Shown: positions 1 through 6,624, numbered from the stretch's first letter. The stretch is 6,822 bases of DNA from Burkholderiales bacterium (GCA_019751575.1 JAIENF010000669.1:1-6822); one strand, 5' to 3'. Translations and numbers: made by a program. Notes: a model not told the origin generated them from the sequence alone.

Positions 1-1
1 G

Positions 2-847
2 CCGCATCCCGTGCTCGACATCCGTCGCTTCTTCTTCTGCCCGGGCTTCGGCGCCGAATCGGGAGGCGTGCTGTGCGAGCCCGGCCTGCTCGACGCCCGT
101 CAGGCGTTCGCGGCCGATGCGGCCGCCCGGGTGCGATTGTGGGACCGGTTGGGCTTCGAGCCGCCGCCGCACGGCACCACCGCGGTGTCGCTGTTCGGCT
201 ATCCGAACCCCGGGCTGCCGGGACTGCTCGATTCGATGGCCGCCGGGCCCCGGCCCGTACGGCTCGCCCTGGCACCCGGGCTGCTCGCCGATGCAGCGGC
301 CAGCTGGTTCCGTGCCGCCGGGAGGCCGCTGCCGGGCCGGCTGGCCGGCCAGGCAGCCCGTGCAGGCGCGCTCGAGGCGCGGTGGCTGCCGTTCCTGCCG
401 CAGCCCGACTATGACCACCTGCTCTGGGCGAGCGACTTCAACTTCGTCCGCGGTGAAGATTCCGTGGTGCGCGGCGTCTGGGCCGCGCGGCCGCTCTGCT
501 GGCAACTCTATCCGCAGGACGAAGATGCCCAGGGGCCGAAACTGGAGGCGTTCATCGGTGCCGTCGTGCGGCATGCGGTGGACGAGCCTGGATCCACCCC
601 GGGCCATTCGCCGGACGGCATCGGCCCCGGCGACCCGGATCGGTCGTGGGCCGCCCTGCAGCGCGCCTGGAATGGCTGCGGCGTGCCGGCTGCCGAGCGC
701 AGCCGGCAGGTCGCGGCTGCCTGGCGCAACGCCTTCGCCGAACTGCCGGTGCTGCAGCGCCGCGCCTCCCGGTTCGCCGAGCGGCTCGCCGCCTGGCCAG
801 ACCTCGCGGCCCGACTGGCGGGTTTCTGCCGGGAACAGCTAAAATAG
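2..847 (+). CDS. earP: EF-P arginine rhamnosyltransferase EarP (5' truncated by window edge)
   Basis: EarP transfers rhamnose from dTDP-rhamnose to Arg32 of elongation factor P in the cytoplasm. The reading frame is open to the left edge. A GTG at 11 is in frame, but family members are about 370-390 aa, so roughly the first 100 residues, including the N-terminal aspartates of the active site, lie outside. Visible hallmarks are a divergent FFFCPGF..ESGG segment (29-67; family form close to FFFPGF..TGG), the nucleotide-sugar-site motif NFVRGEDS (440-463) whose Glu (455-457) corresponds to a catalytically important residue in characterised EarP, and [14 protein letters not shown] (500 on). A Pro/Gly/Asp-rich stretch near 580-640 looks like a flexible insert before the last helices. 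It ends in TAG. The next gene is efp, its substrate, which strongly supports the call. I infer the missing N-terminus is intact in the genome. Confidence 0.9.
   Translation, partial: PHPVLDIRRFFFCPGFGAESGGVLCEPGLLDARQAFAADAAARVRLWDRLGFEPPPHGTTAVSLFGYPNPGLPGLLDSMAAGPRPVRLALAPGLLADAAASWFRAAGRPLPGRLAGQAARAGALEARWLPFLPQPDYDHLLWASDFNFVRGEDSVVRGVWAARPLCWQLYPQDEDAQGPKLEAFIGAVVRHAVDEPGSTPGHSPDGIGPGDPDRSWAALQRAWNGCGVPAAERSRQVAAAWRNAFAELPVLQRRASRFAERLAAWPDLAARLAGFCREQLK
840..845 (+). promoter_or_regulatory. Possible -10 element for efp
   Basis: The hexamer TAAAAT, overlapping the last codons and stop of earP, is a rare AT-rich patch in very GC-rich DNA and is one base from the TATAAT consensus. A transcript starting near 852 would give efp a leader of about 67 bases. 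No good -35 box is visible at the right distance (only CTGGCG-like sequence around 815-821). This is therefore a weak candidate; it would allow efp to be expressed above the level of earP, as expected for an abundant translation factor. Confidence 0.3.
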
Positions 848-918
848 CGGGCTTTCCAGGGTCCTGCAGTCCAGCCCACCCTCCGTCCAACGTCTCTCAA
901 CGCTTTAGTGGTGCACAC

Positions 919-1479
919 ATGAAAACCGCACAGGAAGTCCGCCCGGGCAACGTGATCATGGTCGGCAAGGATCCGATGGTCGTGCAGAAGGCCGAGTTCA
1001 GCAAGTCCGGCCGCAACGCCTCGGTGGTCAAGATGAAGCTCAAGAACCTGCTCTCCGGTACCGCCGCCGAGTCGGTCTACCGCGCCGACGAGAAGTTCGA
1101 CATGGTGTCGCTCGAGCGCAAGGACGTGACGTTTTCCTACTTCGCGGATCCTTCGTACGTGTTCATGGACGCCGAGTTCAACCAGTACGACATCGACGGC
1201 GACAACATGGGCGATGCGCTGAACTACCTCGAAGAAGGCATGCCCGCCGAAGTGGTCATCTACAATGAGCGGCCGATCTCCGTCGTCATCCCGCAAACGC
1301 TGGTGCGCGAGATCGTCTACACCGAACCGGCGGTGCGCGGCGACACCTCGGGCAAGGTGCTGAAGCCCGCGAAGCTGAAGAGCGGCTTCGAGATCCCGGT
1401 GCCGCTGTTCTGCGACACCGGCGACAGGATCGAGATCGATACCCGCACCAACGAGTACCGCAACCGCGTCAAGGGCTGA
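919..1479 (+). CDS. efp: Translation elongation factor P (Arg32 type)
   Basis: EF-P binds between the P and E sites of stalled ribosomes and promotes peptide-bond formation at consecutive prolines. The 186-aa length is normal for the family. The three domains are readable: an N-terminal KOW-like domain (about 1-64), a central OB domain (about 65-128) and a C-terminal OB domain (about 129-186) with the family signature [26 protein letters not shown]. The tip of domain I reads SKSGRNAS with Arg at residue 32, the rhamnosylation acceptor, rather than the lysine modified by EpmA/EpmB. This agrees with earP directly upstream. ATG 919 was chosen because it gives the standard N-terminus [11 protein letters not shown]; the frame extends further upstream without homology. 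Shine-Dalgarno complementarity before it is poor (AGTGGTG at best). Identification is secure. Confidence 0.98.
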   Translation: MKTAQEVRPGNVIMVGKDPMVVQKAEFSKSGRNASVVKMKLKNLLSGTAAESVYRADEKFDMVSLERKDVTFSYFADPSYVFMDAEFNQYDIDGDNMGDALNYLEEGMPAEVVIYNERPISVVIPQTLVREIVYTEPAVRGDTSGKVLKPAKLKSGFEIPVPLFCDTGDRIEIDTRTNEYRNRVKG

Positions 1480-1487
1480 CCGGTTCC

Positions 1488-1517
1488 GGCCGGGCACCAT
1501 CGGTTCGTTGCCCGGCC
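1488..1517 (+). terminator. GC-rich hairpin just after efp, possible terminator
   Basis: GGCCGGGC (1488-1495) pairs perfectly with GCCCGGCC (1510-1517) around a 14-base loop, nine bases after the efp stop. No T-run follows, so it is not a canonical intrinsic terminator. It could end or attenuate the earP-efp transcript, or protect its 3' end. In DNA this GC-rich, an 8-bp all-GC stem can arise by chance, so the functional call is tentative. Confidence 0.4.
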
Positions 1518-1535
1518 CCGGCGTTGCCGTGGCGA

Positions 1536-1571
1536 GTGGCGGCGTGCATCCGCTCTGGCGCATGCCGCCGC
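1536..1571 (+). promoter_or_regulatory. Long hairpin upstream of the molybdenum hydroxylase operon
   Basis: GGCGGCGTGC (1538-1547) pairs with GCATGCCGCC (1560-1569) over 10 bp with a single G-U wobble (1544/1563). It can extend by a U-G and a G-C pair to 1536/1571. The loop is 12 bases. It ends about 12 bases before the Shine-Dalgarno of the FAD subunit, so it would sit in the operon leader if transcription starts upstream, or could act with the first hairpin as a boundary structure. No T-tract follows and no AT-rich promoter box is evident in the 114-base gap. Confidence 0.35.
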
Positions 1572-1583
1572 CGCAGCAGGTCC

Positions 1584-1588
1584 AGGAG
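1584..1588 (+). promoter_or_regulatory. Ribosome binding site of the FAD subunit
   Basis: AGGAG lies five bases before ATG 1594. It is the best-placed Shine-Dalgarno of the hydroxylase genes and fixes the start of the first operon gene. Confidence 0.8.
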
Positions 1589-1593
1589 AAACG

Positions 1594-2487
1594 ATGAAGG
1601 CTGCGATTTTCGAGTACGCAAGGGCCGACAGCGTGGCGCAGGCCTGCAGCCTGCTCGCCGAGTACGGTGCCGATGCCAAGTTGATCGCCGGAGGCCAGAG
1701 CCTGGTGCCGATGATGGCGATGCGCCTGGCCCGTCCGGCCTGGCTGATCGATGTCAACCGGATCGCCGAGCTCAAGTCGAGCCGGCGCGACGGTGCCGAC
1801 TGGGTCACCGGCGCCGCGCTGCGCCAGGCGGACGTCGAACGCGATGGCGAAGCGGCGCGTGCGGTGCCGTTGATCCGTCAGGGCCTGTACTGGGTCGGCC
1901 ATGTGCAGACCAAGAACCGGGGCACGGTCGGTGGCAGCCTTGTGCAGGCCGATCCGGCGGCCGAGCTGCCGCTGGTCGCGCAGACGCTCGGTGCACGCTT
2001 CGTGCTGCGCCGGACGGCGGGCGAGCGCACGGTGTCGGCGTCCGAGTTCTTCCAGGCGCCGATGATGACCGCGACCGAGCCCGACGAATGCCTGGCTGAA
2101 GTGCGCTGGCCGGTCTGGCAGGGCGAGCGCATCGGCAGCGCGTTCGATGAACTGAGCATCCGGCACGGCGACTATGCGATCGTCGCGGCCTGCGCGCAGG
2201 TCGAGGTCGATTCGGCCGGGCGCTGCGTGCGCGCAGTGCTCGGCATCGGGGGAGCGGCCGCGGTGCCGGTGTCGGTCGAGGCGATCGCGCGGTCGCTGCA
2301 GGGCACCCAGCTCGAGGACGCCGCGATCGATGCGGCCGTCGAATCGATCGGCCAGTACCTCGATCCGGGTTCCGACGTGCACGCGACCGCCGAGTACCGG
2401 GTGCACCTTGCGCGCGTGCTCGCCGCCCGCGTGCTGCGCCAGGCCCGGGCCAACGCCGCCGGCGGAGGCCGGGGCTCGCGCGCCTGA
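1594..2487 (+). CDS. Xanthine dehydrogenase family FAD-binding subunit (CoxM type)
   Basis: This is the medium, FAD-carrying subunit of a cytoplasmic molybdenum hydroxylase. It passes electrons from the iron-sulfur clusters to an external acceptor. The 297-aa length is typical. The FAD-binding domain covers about 1-175, with the two flavin loops AGGQSL (32-37) and TKNRGTVGGSLVQADPAAELP (106-126). The C-terminal CO-dehydrogenase flavoprotein domain follows (about 178-285). The N-terminus MKAAIFEYARADSV matches the family start, and AGGAG lies five bases upstream. It is the first of three adjacent subunit genes in M-S-L order and is separated from the next by 94 bases. The C-terminal tail (AGGGRGSRA) is low-complexity. 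The subunit does not itself reveal the substrate. It could belong to any CoxM/CutM/HcrB-like enzyme; subunit identity is firm, pathway is not. Confidence 0.95.
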   Translation: MKAAIFEYARADSVAQACSLLAEYGADAKLIAGGQSLVPMMAMRLARPAWLIDVNRIAELKSSRRDGADWVTGAALRQADVERDGEAARAVPLIRQGLYWVGHVQTKNRGTVGGSLVQADPAAELPLVAQTLGARFVLRRTAGERTVSASEFFQAPMMTATEPDECLAEVRWPVWQGERIGSAFDELSIRHGDYAIVAACAQVEVDSAGRCVRAVLGIGGAAAVPVSVEAIARSLQGTQLEDAAIDAAVESIGQYLDPGSDVHATAEYRVHLARVLAARVLRQARANAAGGGRGSRA

Positions 2488-2537
2488 TCCGGTCAGCCGG
2501 GCATCCGTCGTCCGGGCTTCGCCATCAATCCACAGGC

Positions 2538-2552
2538 CGCTGCGCGGCAGCG
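2538..2552 (+). other. Small hairpin in the gap between FAD and Fe-S subunit genes
   Basis: CGCTGC (2538-2543) pairs with GCAGCG (2547-2552) around a three-base loop, about 30 bases before the Fe-S subunit start. The 94-base spacer is long for an operon of tightly coupled subunits, and this is its only clear structure. It might tune translation or mRNA stability, or be chance pairing in GC-rich DNA. Confidence 0.25.
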
Positions 2553-2581
2553 CGCACGCGGCACCCAAGGCAGGGCACAGC

Positions 2582-3076
2582 ATGAACGAACCCACCAGCA
2601 GCGTCTGCATCACGGTCAACGGCGTCGAGCACCGGTGCGAGGTGCCGACCCGGTTGTCGCTGGTCGACTTCCTGCGCGAGACGCTGCGCCTGACCGGCAC
2701 CCATGTCGGCTGTGAACACGGCATCTGCGGCGCCTGTTCGGTGATCCTCGACGGCGACCCGGTGCGTTCCTGCCTGATGTTCGCGGTGCAGGCCGATGGC
2801 CATTCGATCACCACGGTCGAGGGCCTGGCCAATGCCGACGGCTCGATGAGCGTGCTGCAGGACAGCTTCTGCGAGACGCACGGCCTGCAGTGCGGCTACT
2901 GCACGCCCGGCATGCTGGTCGCCACCCATTCGCTGCTCAAGCACAACCCGAATCCCTCCGCCGGCGAGATCCGCGAGGCGATCAGCGGCAACCTGTGCCG
3001 CTGCACCGGGTACCAGCAGATCGTCGACGCGGTGCAGCTGGCCGCGCAACGCATCGCATCCACCGGCAACCGATAG
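2582..3076 (+). CDS. Xanthine dehydrogenase family [2Fe-2S] subunit (CoxS type)
   Basis: This small subunit carries two [2Fe-2S] clusters that relay electrons from the Mo site to FAD. The 164 aa fit the usual 150-170. The N-terminal plant-ferredoxin-type domain has Cys44, Cys49, Cys52 and Cys64 (C-x4-C-x2-C-x11-C, in GCEHGICGACSV and onward). The C-terminal all-helical domain has Cys104, Cys107, Cys139 and Cys141 (QCGYCTPGM and NLCRCTGY). Gln103, the residue that contacts the molybdopterin cytosine cofactor in relatives, is present. All eight ligands are intact. ATG 2582 was chosen because the protein then begins directly before the first ferredoxin strand; the open frame upstream overlaps the FAD subunit and is a shadow. 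Only a weak AGGGCA precedes it. The Mo-subunit gene follows after 11 bases, indicating coupled expression. There is no signal peptide, so it is cytoplasmic. Confidence 0.96.
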   Translation: MNEPTSSVCITVNGVEHRCEVPTRLSLVDFLRETLRLTGTHVGCEHGICGACSVILDGDPVRSCLMFAVQADGHSITTVEGLANADGSMSVLQDSFCETHGLQCGYCTPGMLVATHSLLKHNPNPSAGEIREAISGNLCRCTGYQQIVDAVQLAAQRIASTGNR

Positions 3077-3078
3077 GA
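3073..3078 (+). promoter_or_regulatory. Ribosome binding site overlapping the Fe-S subunit stop codon
   Basis: ATAGGA spans the TAG stop of the Fe-S subunit and lies nine bases before ATG 3088. It supports that start for the Mo subunit, rather than the longer open frame beginning at 2890, and suggests translational coupling between the two genes. Confidence 0.5.
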
Positions 3079-3087
3079 CACCGGACC

Positions 3088-5511
3088 ATGGCTGAGAAGA
3101 CTTCGCCCTACGGCTTCCGCTACATCGGTGCGAAACGGCGCACTAAGGAAGATCCGCGCTTCGTCACCGGCCGCGGGCGCTACGCCGCCGACGTGCAGCT
3201 GCCCGGCATGCTGCACGTGGCGATCGTCGCCAGCCCGTATCCGTCGGCGCGCATCAAGTCGATCCAGGCTGCCGAAGCCCTCGCGCTGCCCGGCGTGCGC
3301 TGCGTACTCACCGGGGCCGAGCTGTGCGCGGCGATCGATGCACTCTATGTCGGTGTCGATGCGCCCAAGGTCAAGCGCTACCCGCTGGCCGATGGCCTGG
3401 TGCGTTACGCCGGCGAATGGGTCGCAGCGGTGGTGGCCGAGACGCGCGCGATCGCCGAGGATGCGGTCGAGCTGATCGAGGTCGACTACGAGCCGCTGCC
3501 GCACCTGGTCGACCCGGAGGAGGCCGCGAAGCCGGGTGCCGTGCTGGTGCATCCCGAGCACGGCACGAACGTGCTGTACCACCGCAAGTTCGTCTGGGGC
3601 GCGGTCGACGAGGCGTTCGACAAGGCCGACCACCGGCTCGCGTTCCGTGCGCGCTGGGGACGCAGTGCGACGGTGCCTATCGAGACCTTCGTCGCGGTCG
3701 CGCAGTGGGACGCCGGCAACGAGATCCTCGACATCTGGGCATCGATCCAGATGCCCAAGTTCCCGGACCAGGTCGCACGGGCGCTGCGCCTGCCGGGCAA
3801 TGCGGTGCGCGTGCATTTCGACATCGACGTCGGTGGCAGCTATGGGGTCAAGCGCGGCATCAAGCACACGCTGCTGGTGTCGTACCTGGCGATGAAGCTG
3901 AAGGCGCCGGTGCGCTTCCTGGAAGACCGGCTCGAGAACATGCGCGGCGGCGACATGCACGGGCCCGACCGCATCTTCGACATGCAGGTCGCGTTCGACC
4001 ATGATGGCACCCTCCGTGCCTGGAAGATCAAGGCGCTCGATGATGTCGGCGCCTACGCCGGCCGGTCGCCGCTGCAGCTGGGCAAGCCGGTGAGCGCGAT
4101 CTGCGGCCCGTACCGCATCCCGGCGGTCGAGTACGAGCCCACGTCGGTGATGACCCACAAGACACCCCAGGAAGCGGTGCGCGGCTTCGGTCAGTCACCG
4201 ACCAACTTCGCGATGGAACTCACGATCGACCGCGTCGCGCGCCACCTGGGCATGGACCGGCTCGAGCTGCGCCGGAAGAACCTGATCCGCAAGGAAGAGT
4301 TCCCGTACCGCATCCCCAGCGGCACCACCTACGATTCCGGCGACTACCACACGGTGCTCGACAAGGCGCTGAAGGCGGCGGACTACGCCGAGCTGGTCCG
4401 GCGCCGCGACGAGGCGCGCAGGGCGGGGCGGCTCGCCGGCATCGGCGTGTCGACCTGCCTGGAACCGTCGGGCGGAAACTCGTCGTTCGAGCCACTGTTC
4501 AACCCGAAGAACGAGACCACCACCTGGATGGATTCCTGCCTGGTGCGTGTCGACCTCAATGGCGCGATCACCGGCGTGTTCGGCACATCCAGTTCCGGCC
4601 AGGGGCACCAGACGCTGGTGTCGACCGTGGTCGGCGAGGTGCTGGAACGCGACCCGTCGGGCATCCGCGTGATCGCGGCCGACTCGCTGAACGCGCTGCC
4701 GTCGAACAGTCCGGTGGGCAGCCGGATGGCGATCATGCTGGGCGGGGCGGCGGCCGGCGCGGCGCGGAAGATCCGCGACACGCTGGTGCGCATCGGCGCG
4801 CACAACCTCGGCCTCGCCGTGTCGGCGGTCACCTACCGCGATGGCGACGTGTTCGACACGCTGCACCCCGAGAAGCGGCTGGCCTGGGACCAGCTGGTCG
4901 ATGTCGCGCACCGCAAGTTCCACAAGATGCCGCCCGACCTCGAGCCGGGCCTGCAGGCGAAGTTCGTCTGGGAGGTGCCCACCGGCGGCACGCTGCCGAC
5001 CGAGGACGGCCAGGTACAGATGTACCCGTGCTACTCGTTCGAGACGCACGTGGTCTACGTCGAGGTCGACCCGGACACCGGCAAGCCGGTGCTGCAGCGC
5101 TACGTGGTCGGCCACGACTGCGGCGTGATGATCAACCCGGACATCGTGCACGGAATGACCTATGGCGGCGTCGCGCACGGCGTCGGTGCCGCGCTCTACG
5201 AGAAGTTCGCGTTCTCCGAAGAAGGCCAGCTGCTGTCGGGCACCTTCATGGACTACCTGATCCCGAGCGCGCTCGAAGTGCCCGAGATCAGCATCGTCGA
5301 CCACTGCACGCCGTCGCCGCTGACCACCTTCGGCCAGAAGGGCTCCGGCGAGGCCGGCTACCTCGGTGGGCCGGCGGCGATCGCCTGCGCGATCAACGAC
5401 GCGCTCGACCCGATCGGTACCGCGATCGCCGAGACCCCGATGTCGCACCTCGGGTTGTGGAGCCTGATCCGCGCCGCGCGTGCGAAGCCGAAGATGAAGG
5501 ATGCAGCCTGA
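3088..5511 (+). CDS. Xanthine dehydrogenase family molybdopterin-binding catalytic subunit (CoxL type)
   Basis: This is the catalytic subunit of a molybdenum hydroxylase, 807 aa, normal for separate large subunits. It would hydroxylate a carbon centre using water-derived oxygen in the cytoplasm. An a/b hammerhead domain comes first (about 25-155), then the Mo-cofactor domains. Visible site residues are Gln221 (IQMPKFPDQ), the loop GGSYGVK (249-255), AVRGFGQ (363-369), GQGH (504-507), DCGVMINPDIVHG, and catalytic Glu755 in GSGEAG. The loop lacks the CuMo cysteine of form I CO dehydrogenase (AYRCSFR). Phe367 lines up with the aromatic-stacking Phe914 of bovine xanthine oxidase, while the purine-binding Glu802 is replaced by Arg256. 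I infer a substrate other than CO or xanthine, probably aromatic or N-heterocyclic. Nicotinate-, isoquinoline- or hydroxybenzoyl-CoA-type activities remain open. Start chosen at ATG 3088, eleven bases after the Fe-S subunit. Confidence 0.95.
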   Translation: MAEKTSPYGFRYIGAKRRTKEDPRFVTGRGRYAADVQLPGMLHVAIVASPYPSARIKSIQAAEALALPGVRCVLTGAELCAAIDALYVGVDAPKVKRYPLADGLVRYAGEWVAAVVAETRAIAEDAVELIEVDYEPLPHLVDPEEAAKPGAVLVHPEHGTNVLYHRKFVWGAVDEAFDKADHRLAFRARWGRSATVPIETFVAVAQWDAGNEILDIWASIQMPKFPDQVARALRLPGNAVRVHFDIDVGGSYGVKRGIKHTLLVSYLAMKLKAPVRFLEDRLENMRGGDMHGPDRIFDMQVAFDHDGTLRAWKIKALDDVGAYAGRSPLQLGKPVSAICGPYRIPAVEYEPTSVMTHKTPQEAVRGFGQSPTNFAMELTIDRVARHLGMDRLELRRKNLIRKEEFPYRIPSGTTYDSGDYHTVLDKALKAADYAELVRRRDEARRAGRLAGIGVSTCLEPSGGNSSFEPLFNPKNETTTWMDSCLVRVDLNGAITGVFGTSSSGQGHQTLVSTVVGEVLERDPSGIRVIAADSLNALPSNSPVGSRMAIMLGGAAAGAARKIRDTLVRIGAHNLGLAVSAVTYRDGDVFDTLHPEKRLAWDQLVDVAHRKFHKMPPDLEPGLQAKFVWEVPTGGTLPTEDGQVQMYPCYSFETHVVYVEVDPDTGKPVLQRYVVGHDCGVMINPDIVHGMTYGGVAHGVGAALYEKFAFSEEGQLLSGTFMDYLIPSALEVPEISIVDHCTPSPLTTFGQKGSGEAGYLGGPAAIACAINDALDPIGTAIAETPMSHLGLWSLIRAARAKPKMKDAA

Positions 5512-5521
5512 GCCGCTGATC

Positions 5522-5545
5522 CACACCGCCACACCGCCACGCCGC
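5522..5545 (+). repeat. Short tandem repeat, three 8-base units
   Basis: CACACCGC occurs twice in direct tandem, followed by a third copy with one change (CACGCCGC). It occupies the 66-base gap between the Mo-subunit and amidohydrolase genes, which otherwise holds no recognisable terminator, promoter or strong ribosome binding site. Too short for a functional call; replication slippage is a sufficient explanation. Confidence 0.5.
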
Positions 5546-5577
5546 CTCCCAGAACCGCACCGACGAAAGCCCTCCGC

Positions 5578-6579
5578 ATGATCATCGACATCCACGCCCA
5601 CTACATCCCGCAGCTCGTGTTCGACCGTTTCGAGCGCGAAGCCTCGAAGTTCCCCGGCGTCTCGCTCAAGCGCGACGACAAGGGCGTACGCATCGGCTTC
5701 GTCGGCAAGGACCTGTCGCGGCCGATCATGCCGAAGCTGTCGGCGCTCGCCGACCGGCGTGCCTGGATGGACGCCAACGGCATCGACCACCAGCTGGTCG
5801 GCGCCTGGATGGATGCCACCGGCTACGAACTGCCGCCCGAGCAGGGCCTGGCCTGGAGCCGGTTCATGAACGCCTGCACGCTCGAGAACCTGGGCGACGA
5901 GAAGCGCTTCACGCCGCTGGCCACCGTGCCGATGCAGAGCGGCAAGCTCGCGGCACAGGTGCTGGAAGAGGCGATGGGGCAGGGCTTCGGCGGCGTGATG
6001 GTCGGCACGCTGCCCAGCGGCGAGGGCGGCAACCTCGATTCACCCGACCTCGATCCGTTCTGGGAGACCGCCTCGCGCCTGAACGCCGCGGTGATGCTGC
6101 ACCCGATGTTCGTCTGCGGCGAGCCGCGGCTGGGCGACTACGACCTGGTCAACGCGATCGGCCGCGTGGTGGACACCTCCATCGCGGTGTCGCGCCTGCT
6201 GTTCTCGGGCCACCTGCTGAAGTACCCGGGTGCGAAGCTGGTGCTGTCGCATGGCGGTGCGGCGTTGCCGTTCGTGCTCGGCCGGCTCGGCCGCCACTAC
6301 GACCACCATGGCGACAAGTACGCCGATCCGCGCAAGGGTTTCGAAGCCCTGTATTTCGATGCGCTGGTGTTCGATGCCGATTCCACGTCCTACCTGATCG
6401 ACAAGGCGGGCGACGACAAGGTGATGATGGGTTCGGACATGCCGTTCCCGGCGGGCGACCCGCACCCGCTGCGTCCGATCGACGAAGCGGTCAAGGACGC
6501 CGCCGTGCGCCGCAAGCTGCTGGAAGAGAATGCGCGCCGGGTGTTCCGCGTGCGCCCTGATTGCGCGATGCCCGGCTGA
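5578..6579 (+). CDS. ACMSD-like amidohydrolase-2 family metalloenzyme (putative decarboxylase or hydrolase)
   Basis: A 333-aa TIM-barrel metalloenzyme of the amidohydrolase-2 branch that contains aminocarboxymuconate semialdehyde decarboxylase (ACMSD), gamma-resorcylate decarboxylase and 5-carboxyvanillate decarboxylase. Metal ligands are all present at family spacing: His6 and His8 (DIHAHYIP), His175 (LHPMF) and Asp287 (GSDMPFP), with His225 (LSHGGAALPF) as the expected catalytic histidine. Length matches ACMSD (about 330-340 aa). The start is the only sensible one, because the H-x-H strand must sit at the very N-terminus; the Shine-Dalgarno is poor. No signal peptide, so cytoplasmic. It lies 66 bases after the Mo subunit and 45 before a solute receptor, suggesting it acts on a product of the hydroxylase. 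Typical reactions are non-oxidative decarboxylation or C-C/C-N hydrolysis of aromatic or ring-fission acids. The exact substrate is not readable from sequence. Confidence 0.88.
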   Translation: MIIDIHAHYIPQLVFDRFEREASKFPGVSLKRDDKGVRIGFVGKDLSRPIMPKLSALADRRAWMDANGIDHQLVGAWMDATGYELPPEQGLAWSRFMNACTLENLGDEKRFTPLATVPMQSGKLAAQVLEEAMGQGFGGVMVGTLPSGEGGNLDSPDLDPFWETASRLNAAVMLHPMFVCGEPRLGDYDLVNAIGRVVDTSIAVSRLLFSGHLLKYPGAKLVLSHGGAALPFVLGRLGRHYDHHGDKYADPRKGFEALYFDALVFDADSTSYLIDKAGDDKVMMGSDMPFPAGDPHPLRPIDEAVKDAAVRRKLLEENARRVFRVRPDCAMPG

Positions 6580-6615
6580 TCCCCGCCGTCGGGCCGCAGC
6601 ACACAGGACAACACT

Positions 6616-6622
6616 GGAGGAG
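6616..6622 (+). promoter_or_regulatory. Strong Shine-Dalgarno of the solute receptor
   Basis: GGAGGAG is the strongest ribosome-binding match in the window and ends two bases before ATG 6625. A GTG at 6622 is in frame and adds one residue, but ATG gives better spacing. It suggests high expression of the receptor relative to the enzymes. Confidence 0.7.
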
Positions 6623-6624
6623 TG

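Noticed and set aside
646..918. N-terminal extension of EF-P into earP
   Set aside because: The frame is open upstream, but EF-P homology begins exactly at ATG 919 and the upstream residues are an out-of-frame reading of earP.
508..2832. A 774-codon open frame on the - strand across earP, efp and the FAD and Fe-S subunit genes
   Set aside because: It lies opposite four genes with clear family signatures. Its translation is Arg/His/Ala-rich with no recognisable domain. Stop codons are simply rare opposite strongly GC-biased codons.
2890..3087. Longer start for the Mo subunit overlapping the Fe-S subunit gene
   Set aside because: The extra residues are an out-of-frame reading of the Fe-S subunit. 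The family N-terminus and the ATAGGA site favour ATG 3088.
2896..4158. A 420-codon open frame on the - strand opposite the Fe-S and Mo subunits
   Set aside because: Antisense shadow of two well-supported genes, without domain-like sequence.
3448..5429. Four GCGATCGC palindromes (3448-3455, 5377-5384, 5422-5429, and 2281-2288 just outside this span), resembling the cyanobacterial HIP1 octamer
   Set aside because: They fall inside genes where Ala-Ile-Ala type codons produce the octamer. Frequency looks compatible with codon bias, and the gene content is not cyanobacterial.
1594..5511. Aerobic CO dehydrogenase (CoxMSL) because of the M-S-L gene order
   Set aside because: The large subunit lacks the AYRCSFR loop with the Cu-binding Cys; its AVRGFGQ loop also differs from the form II AYRGAGR version.
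4195..5790. A 531-codon open frame on the - strand opposite the Mo subunit
   Set aside because: Same explanation: composition-driven antisense frame, His/Arg/Val-rich, no motif, crossing the gene boundary into the amidohydrolase.
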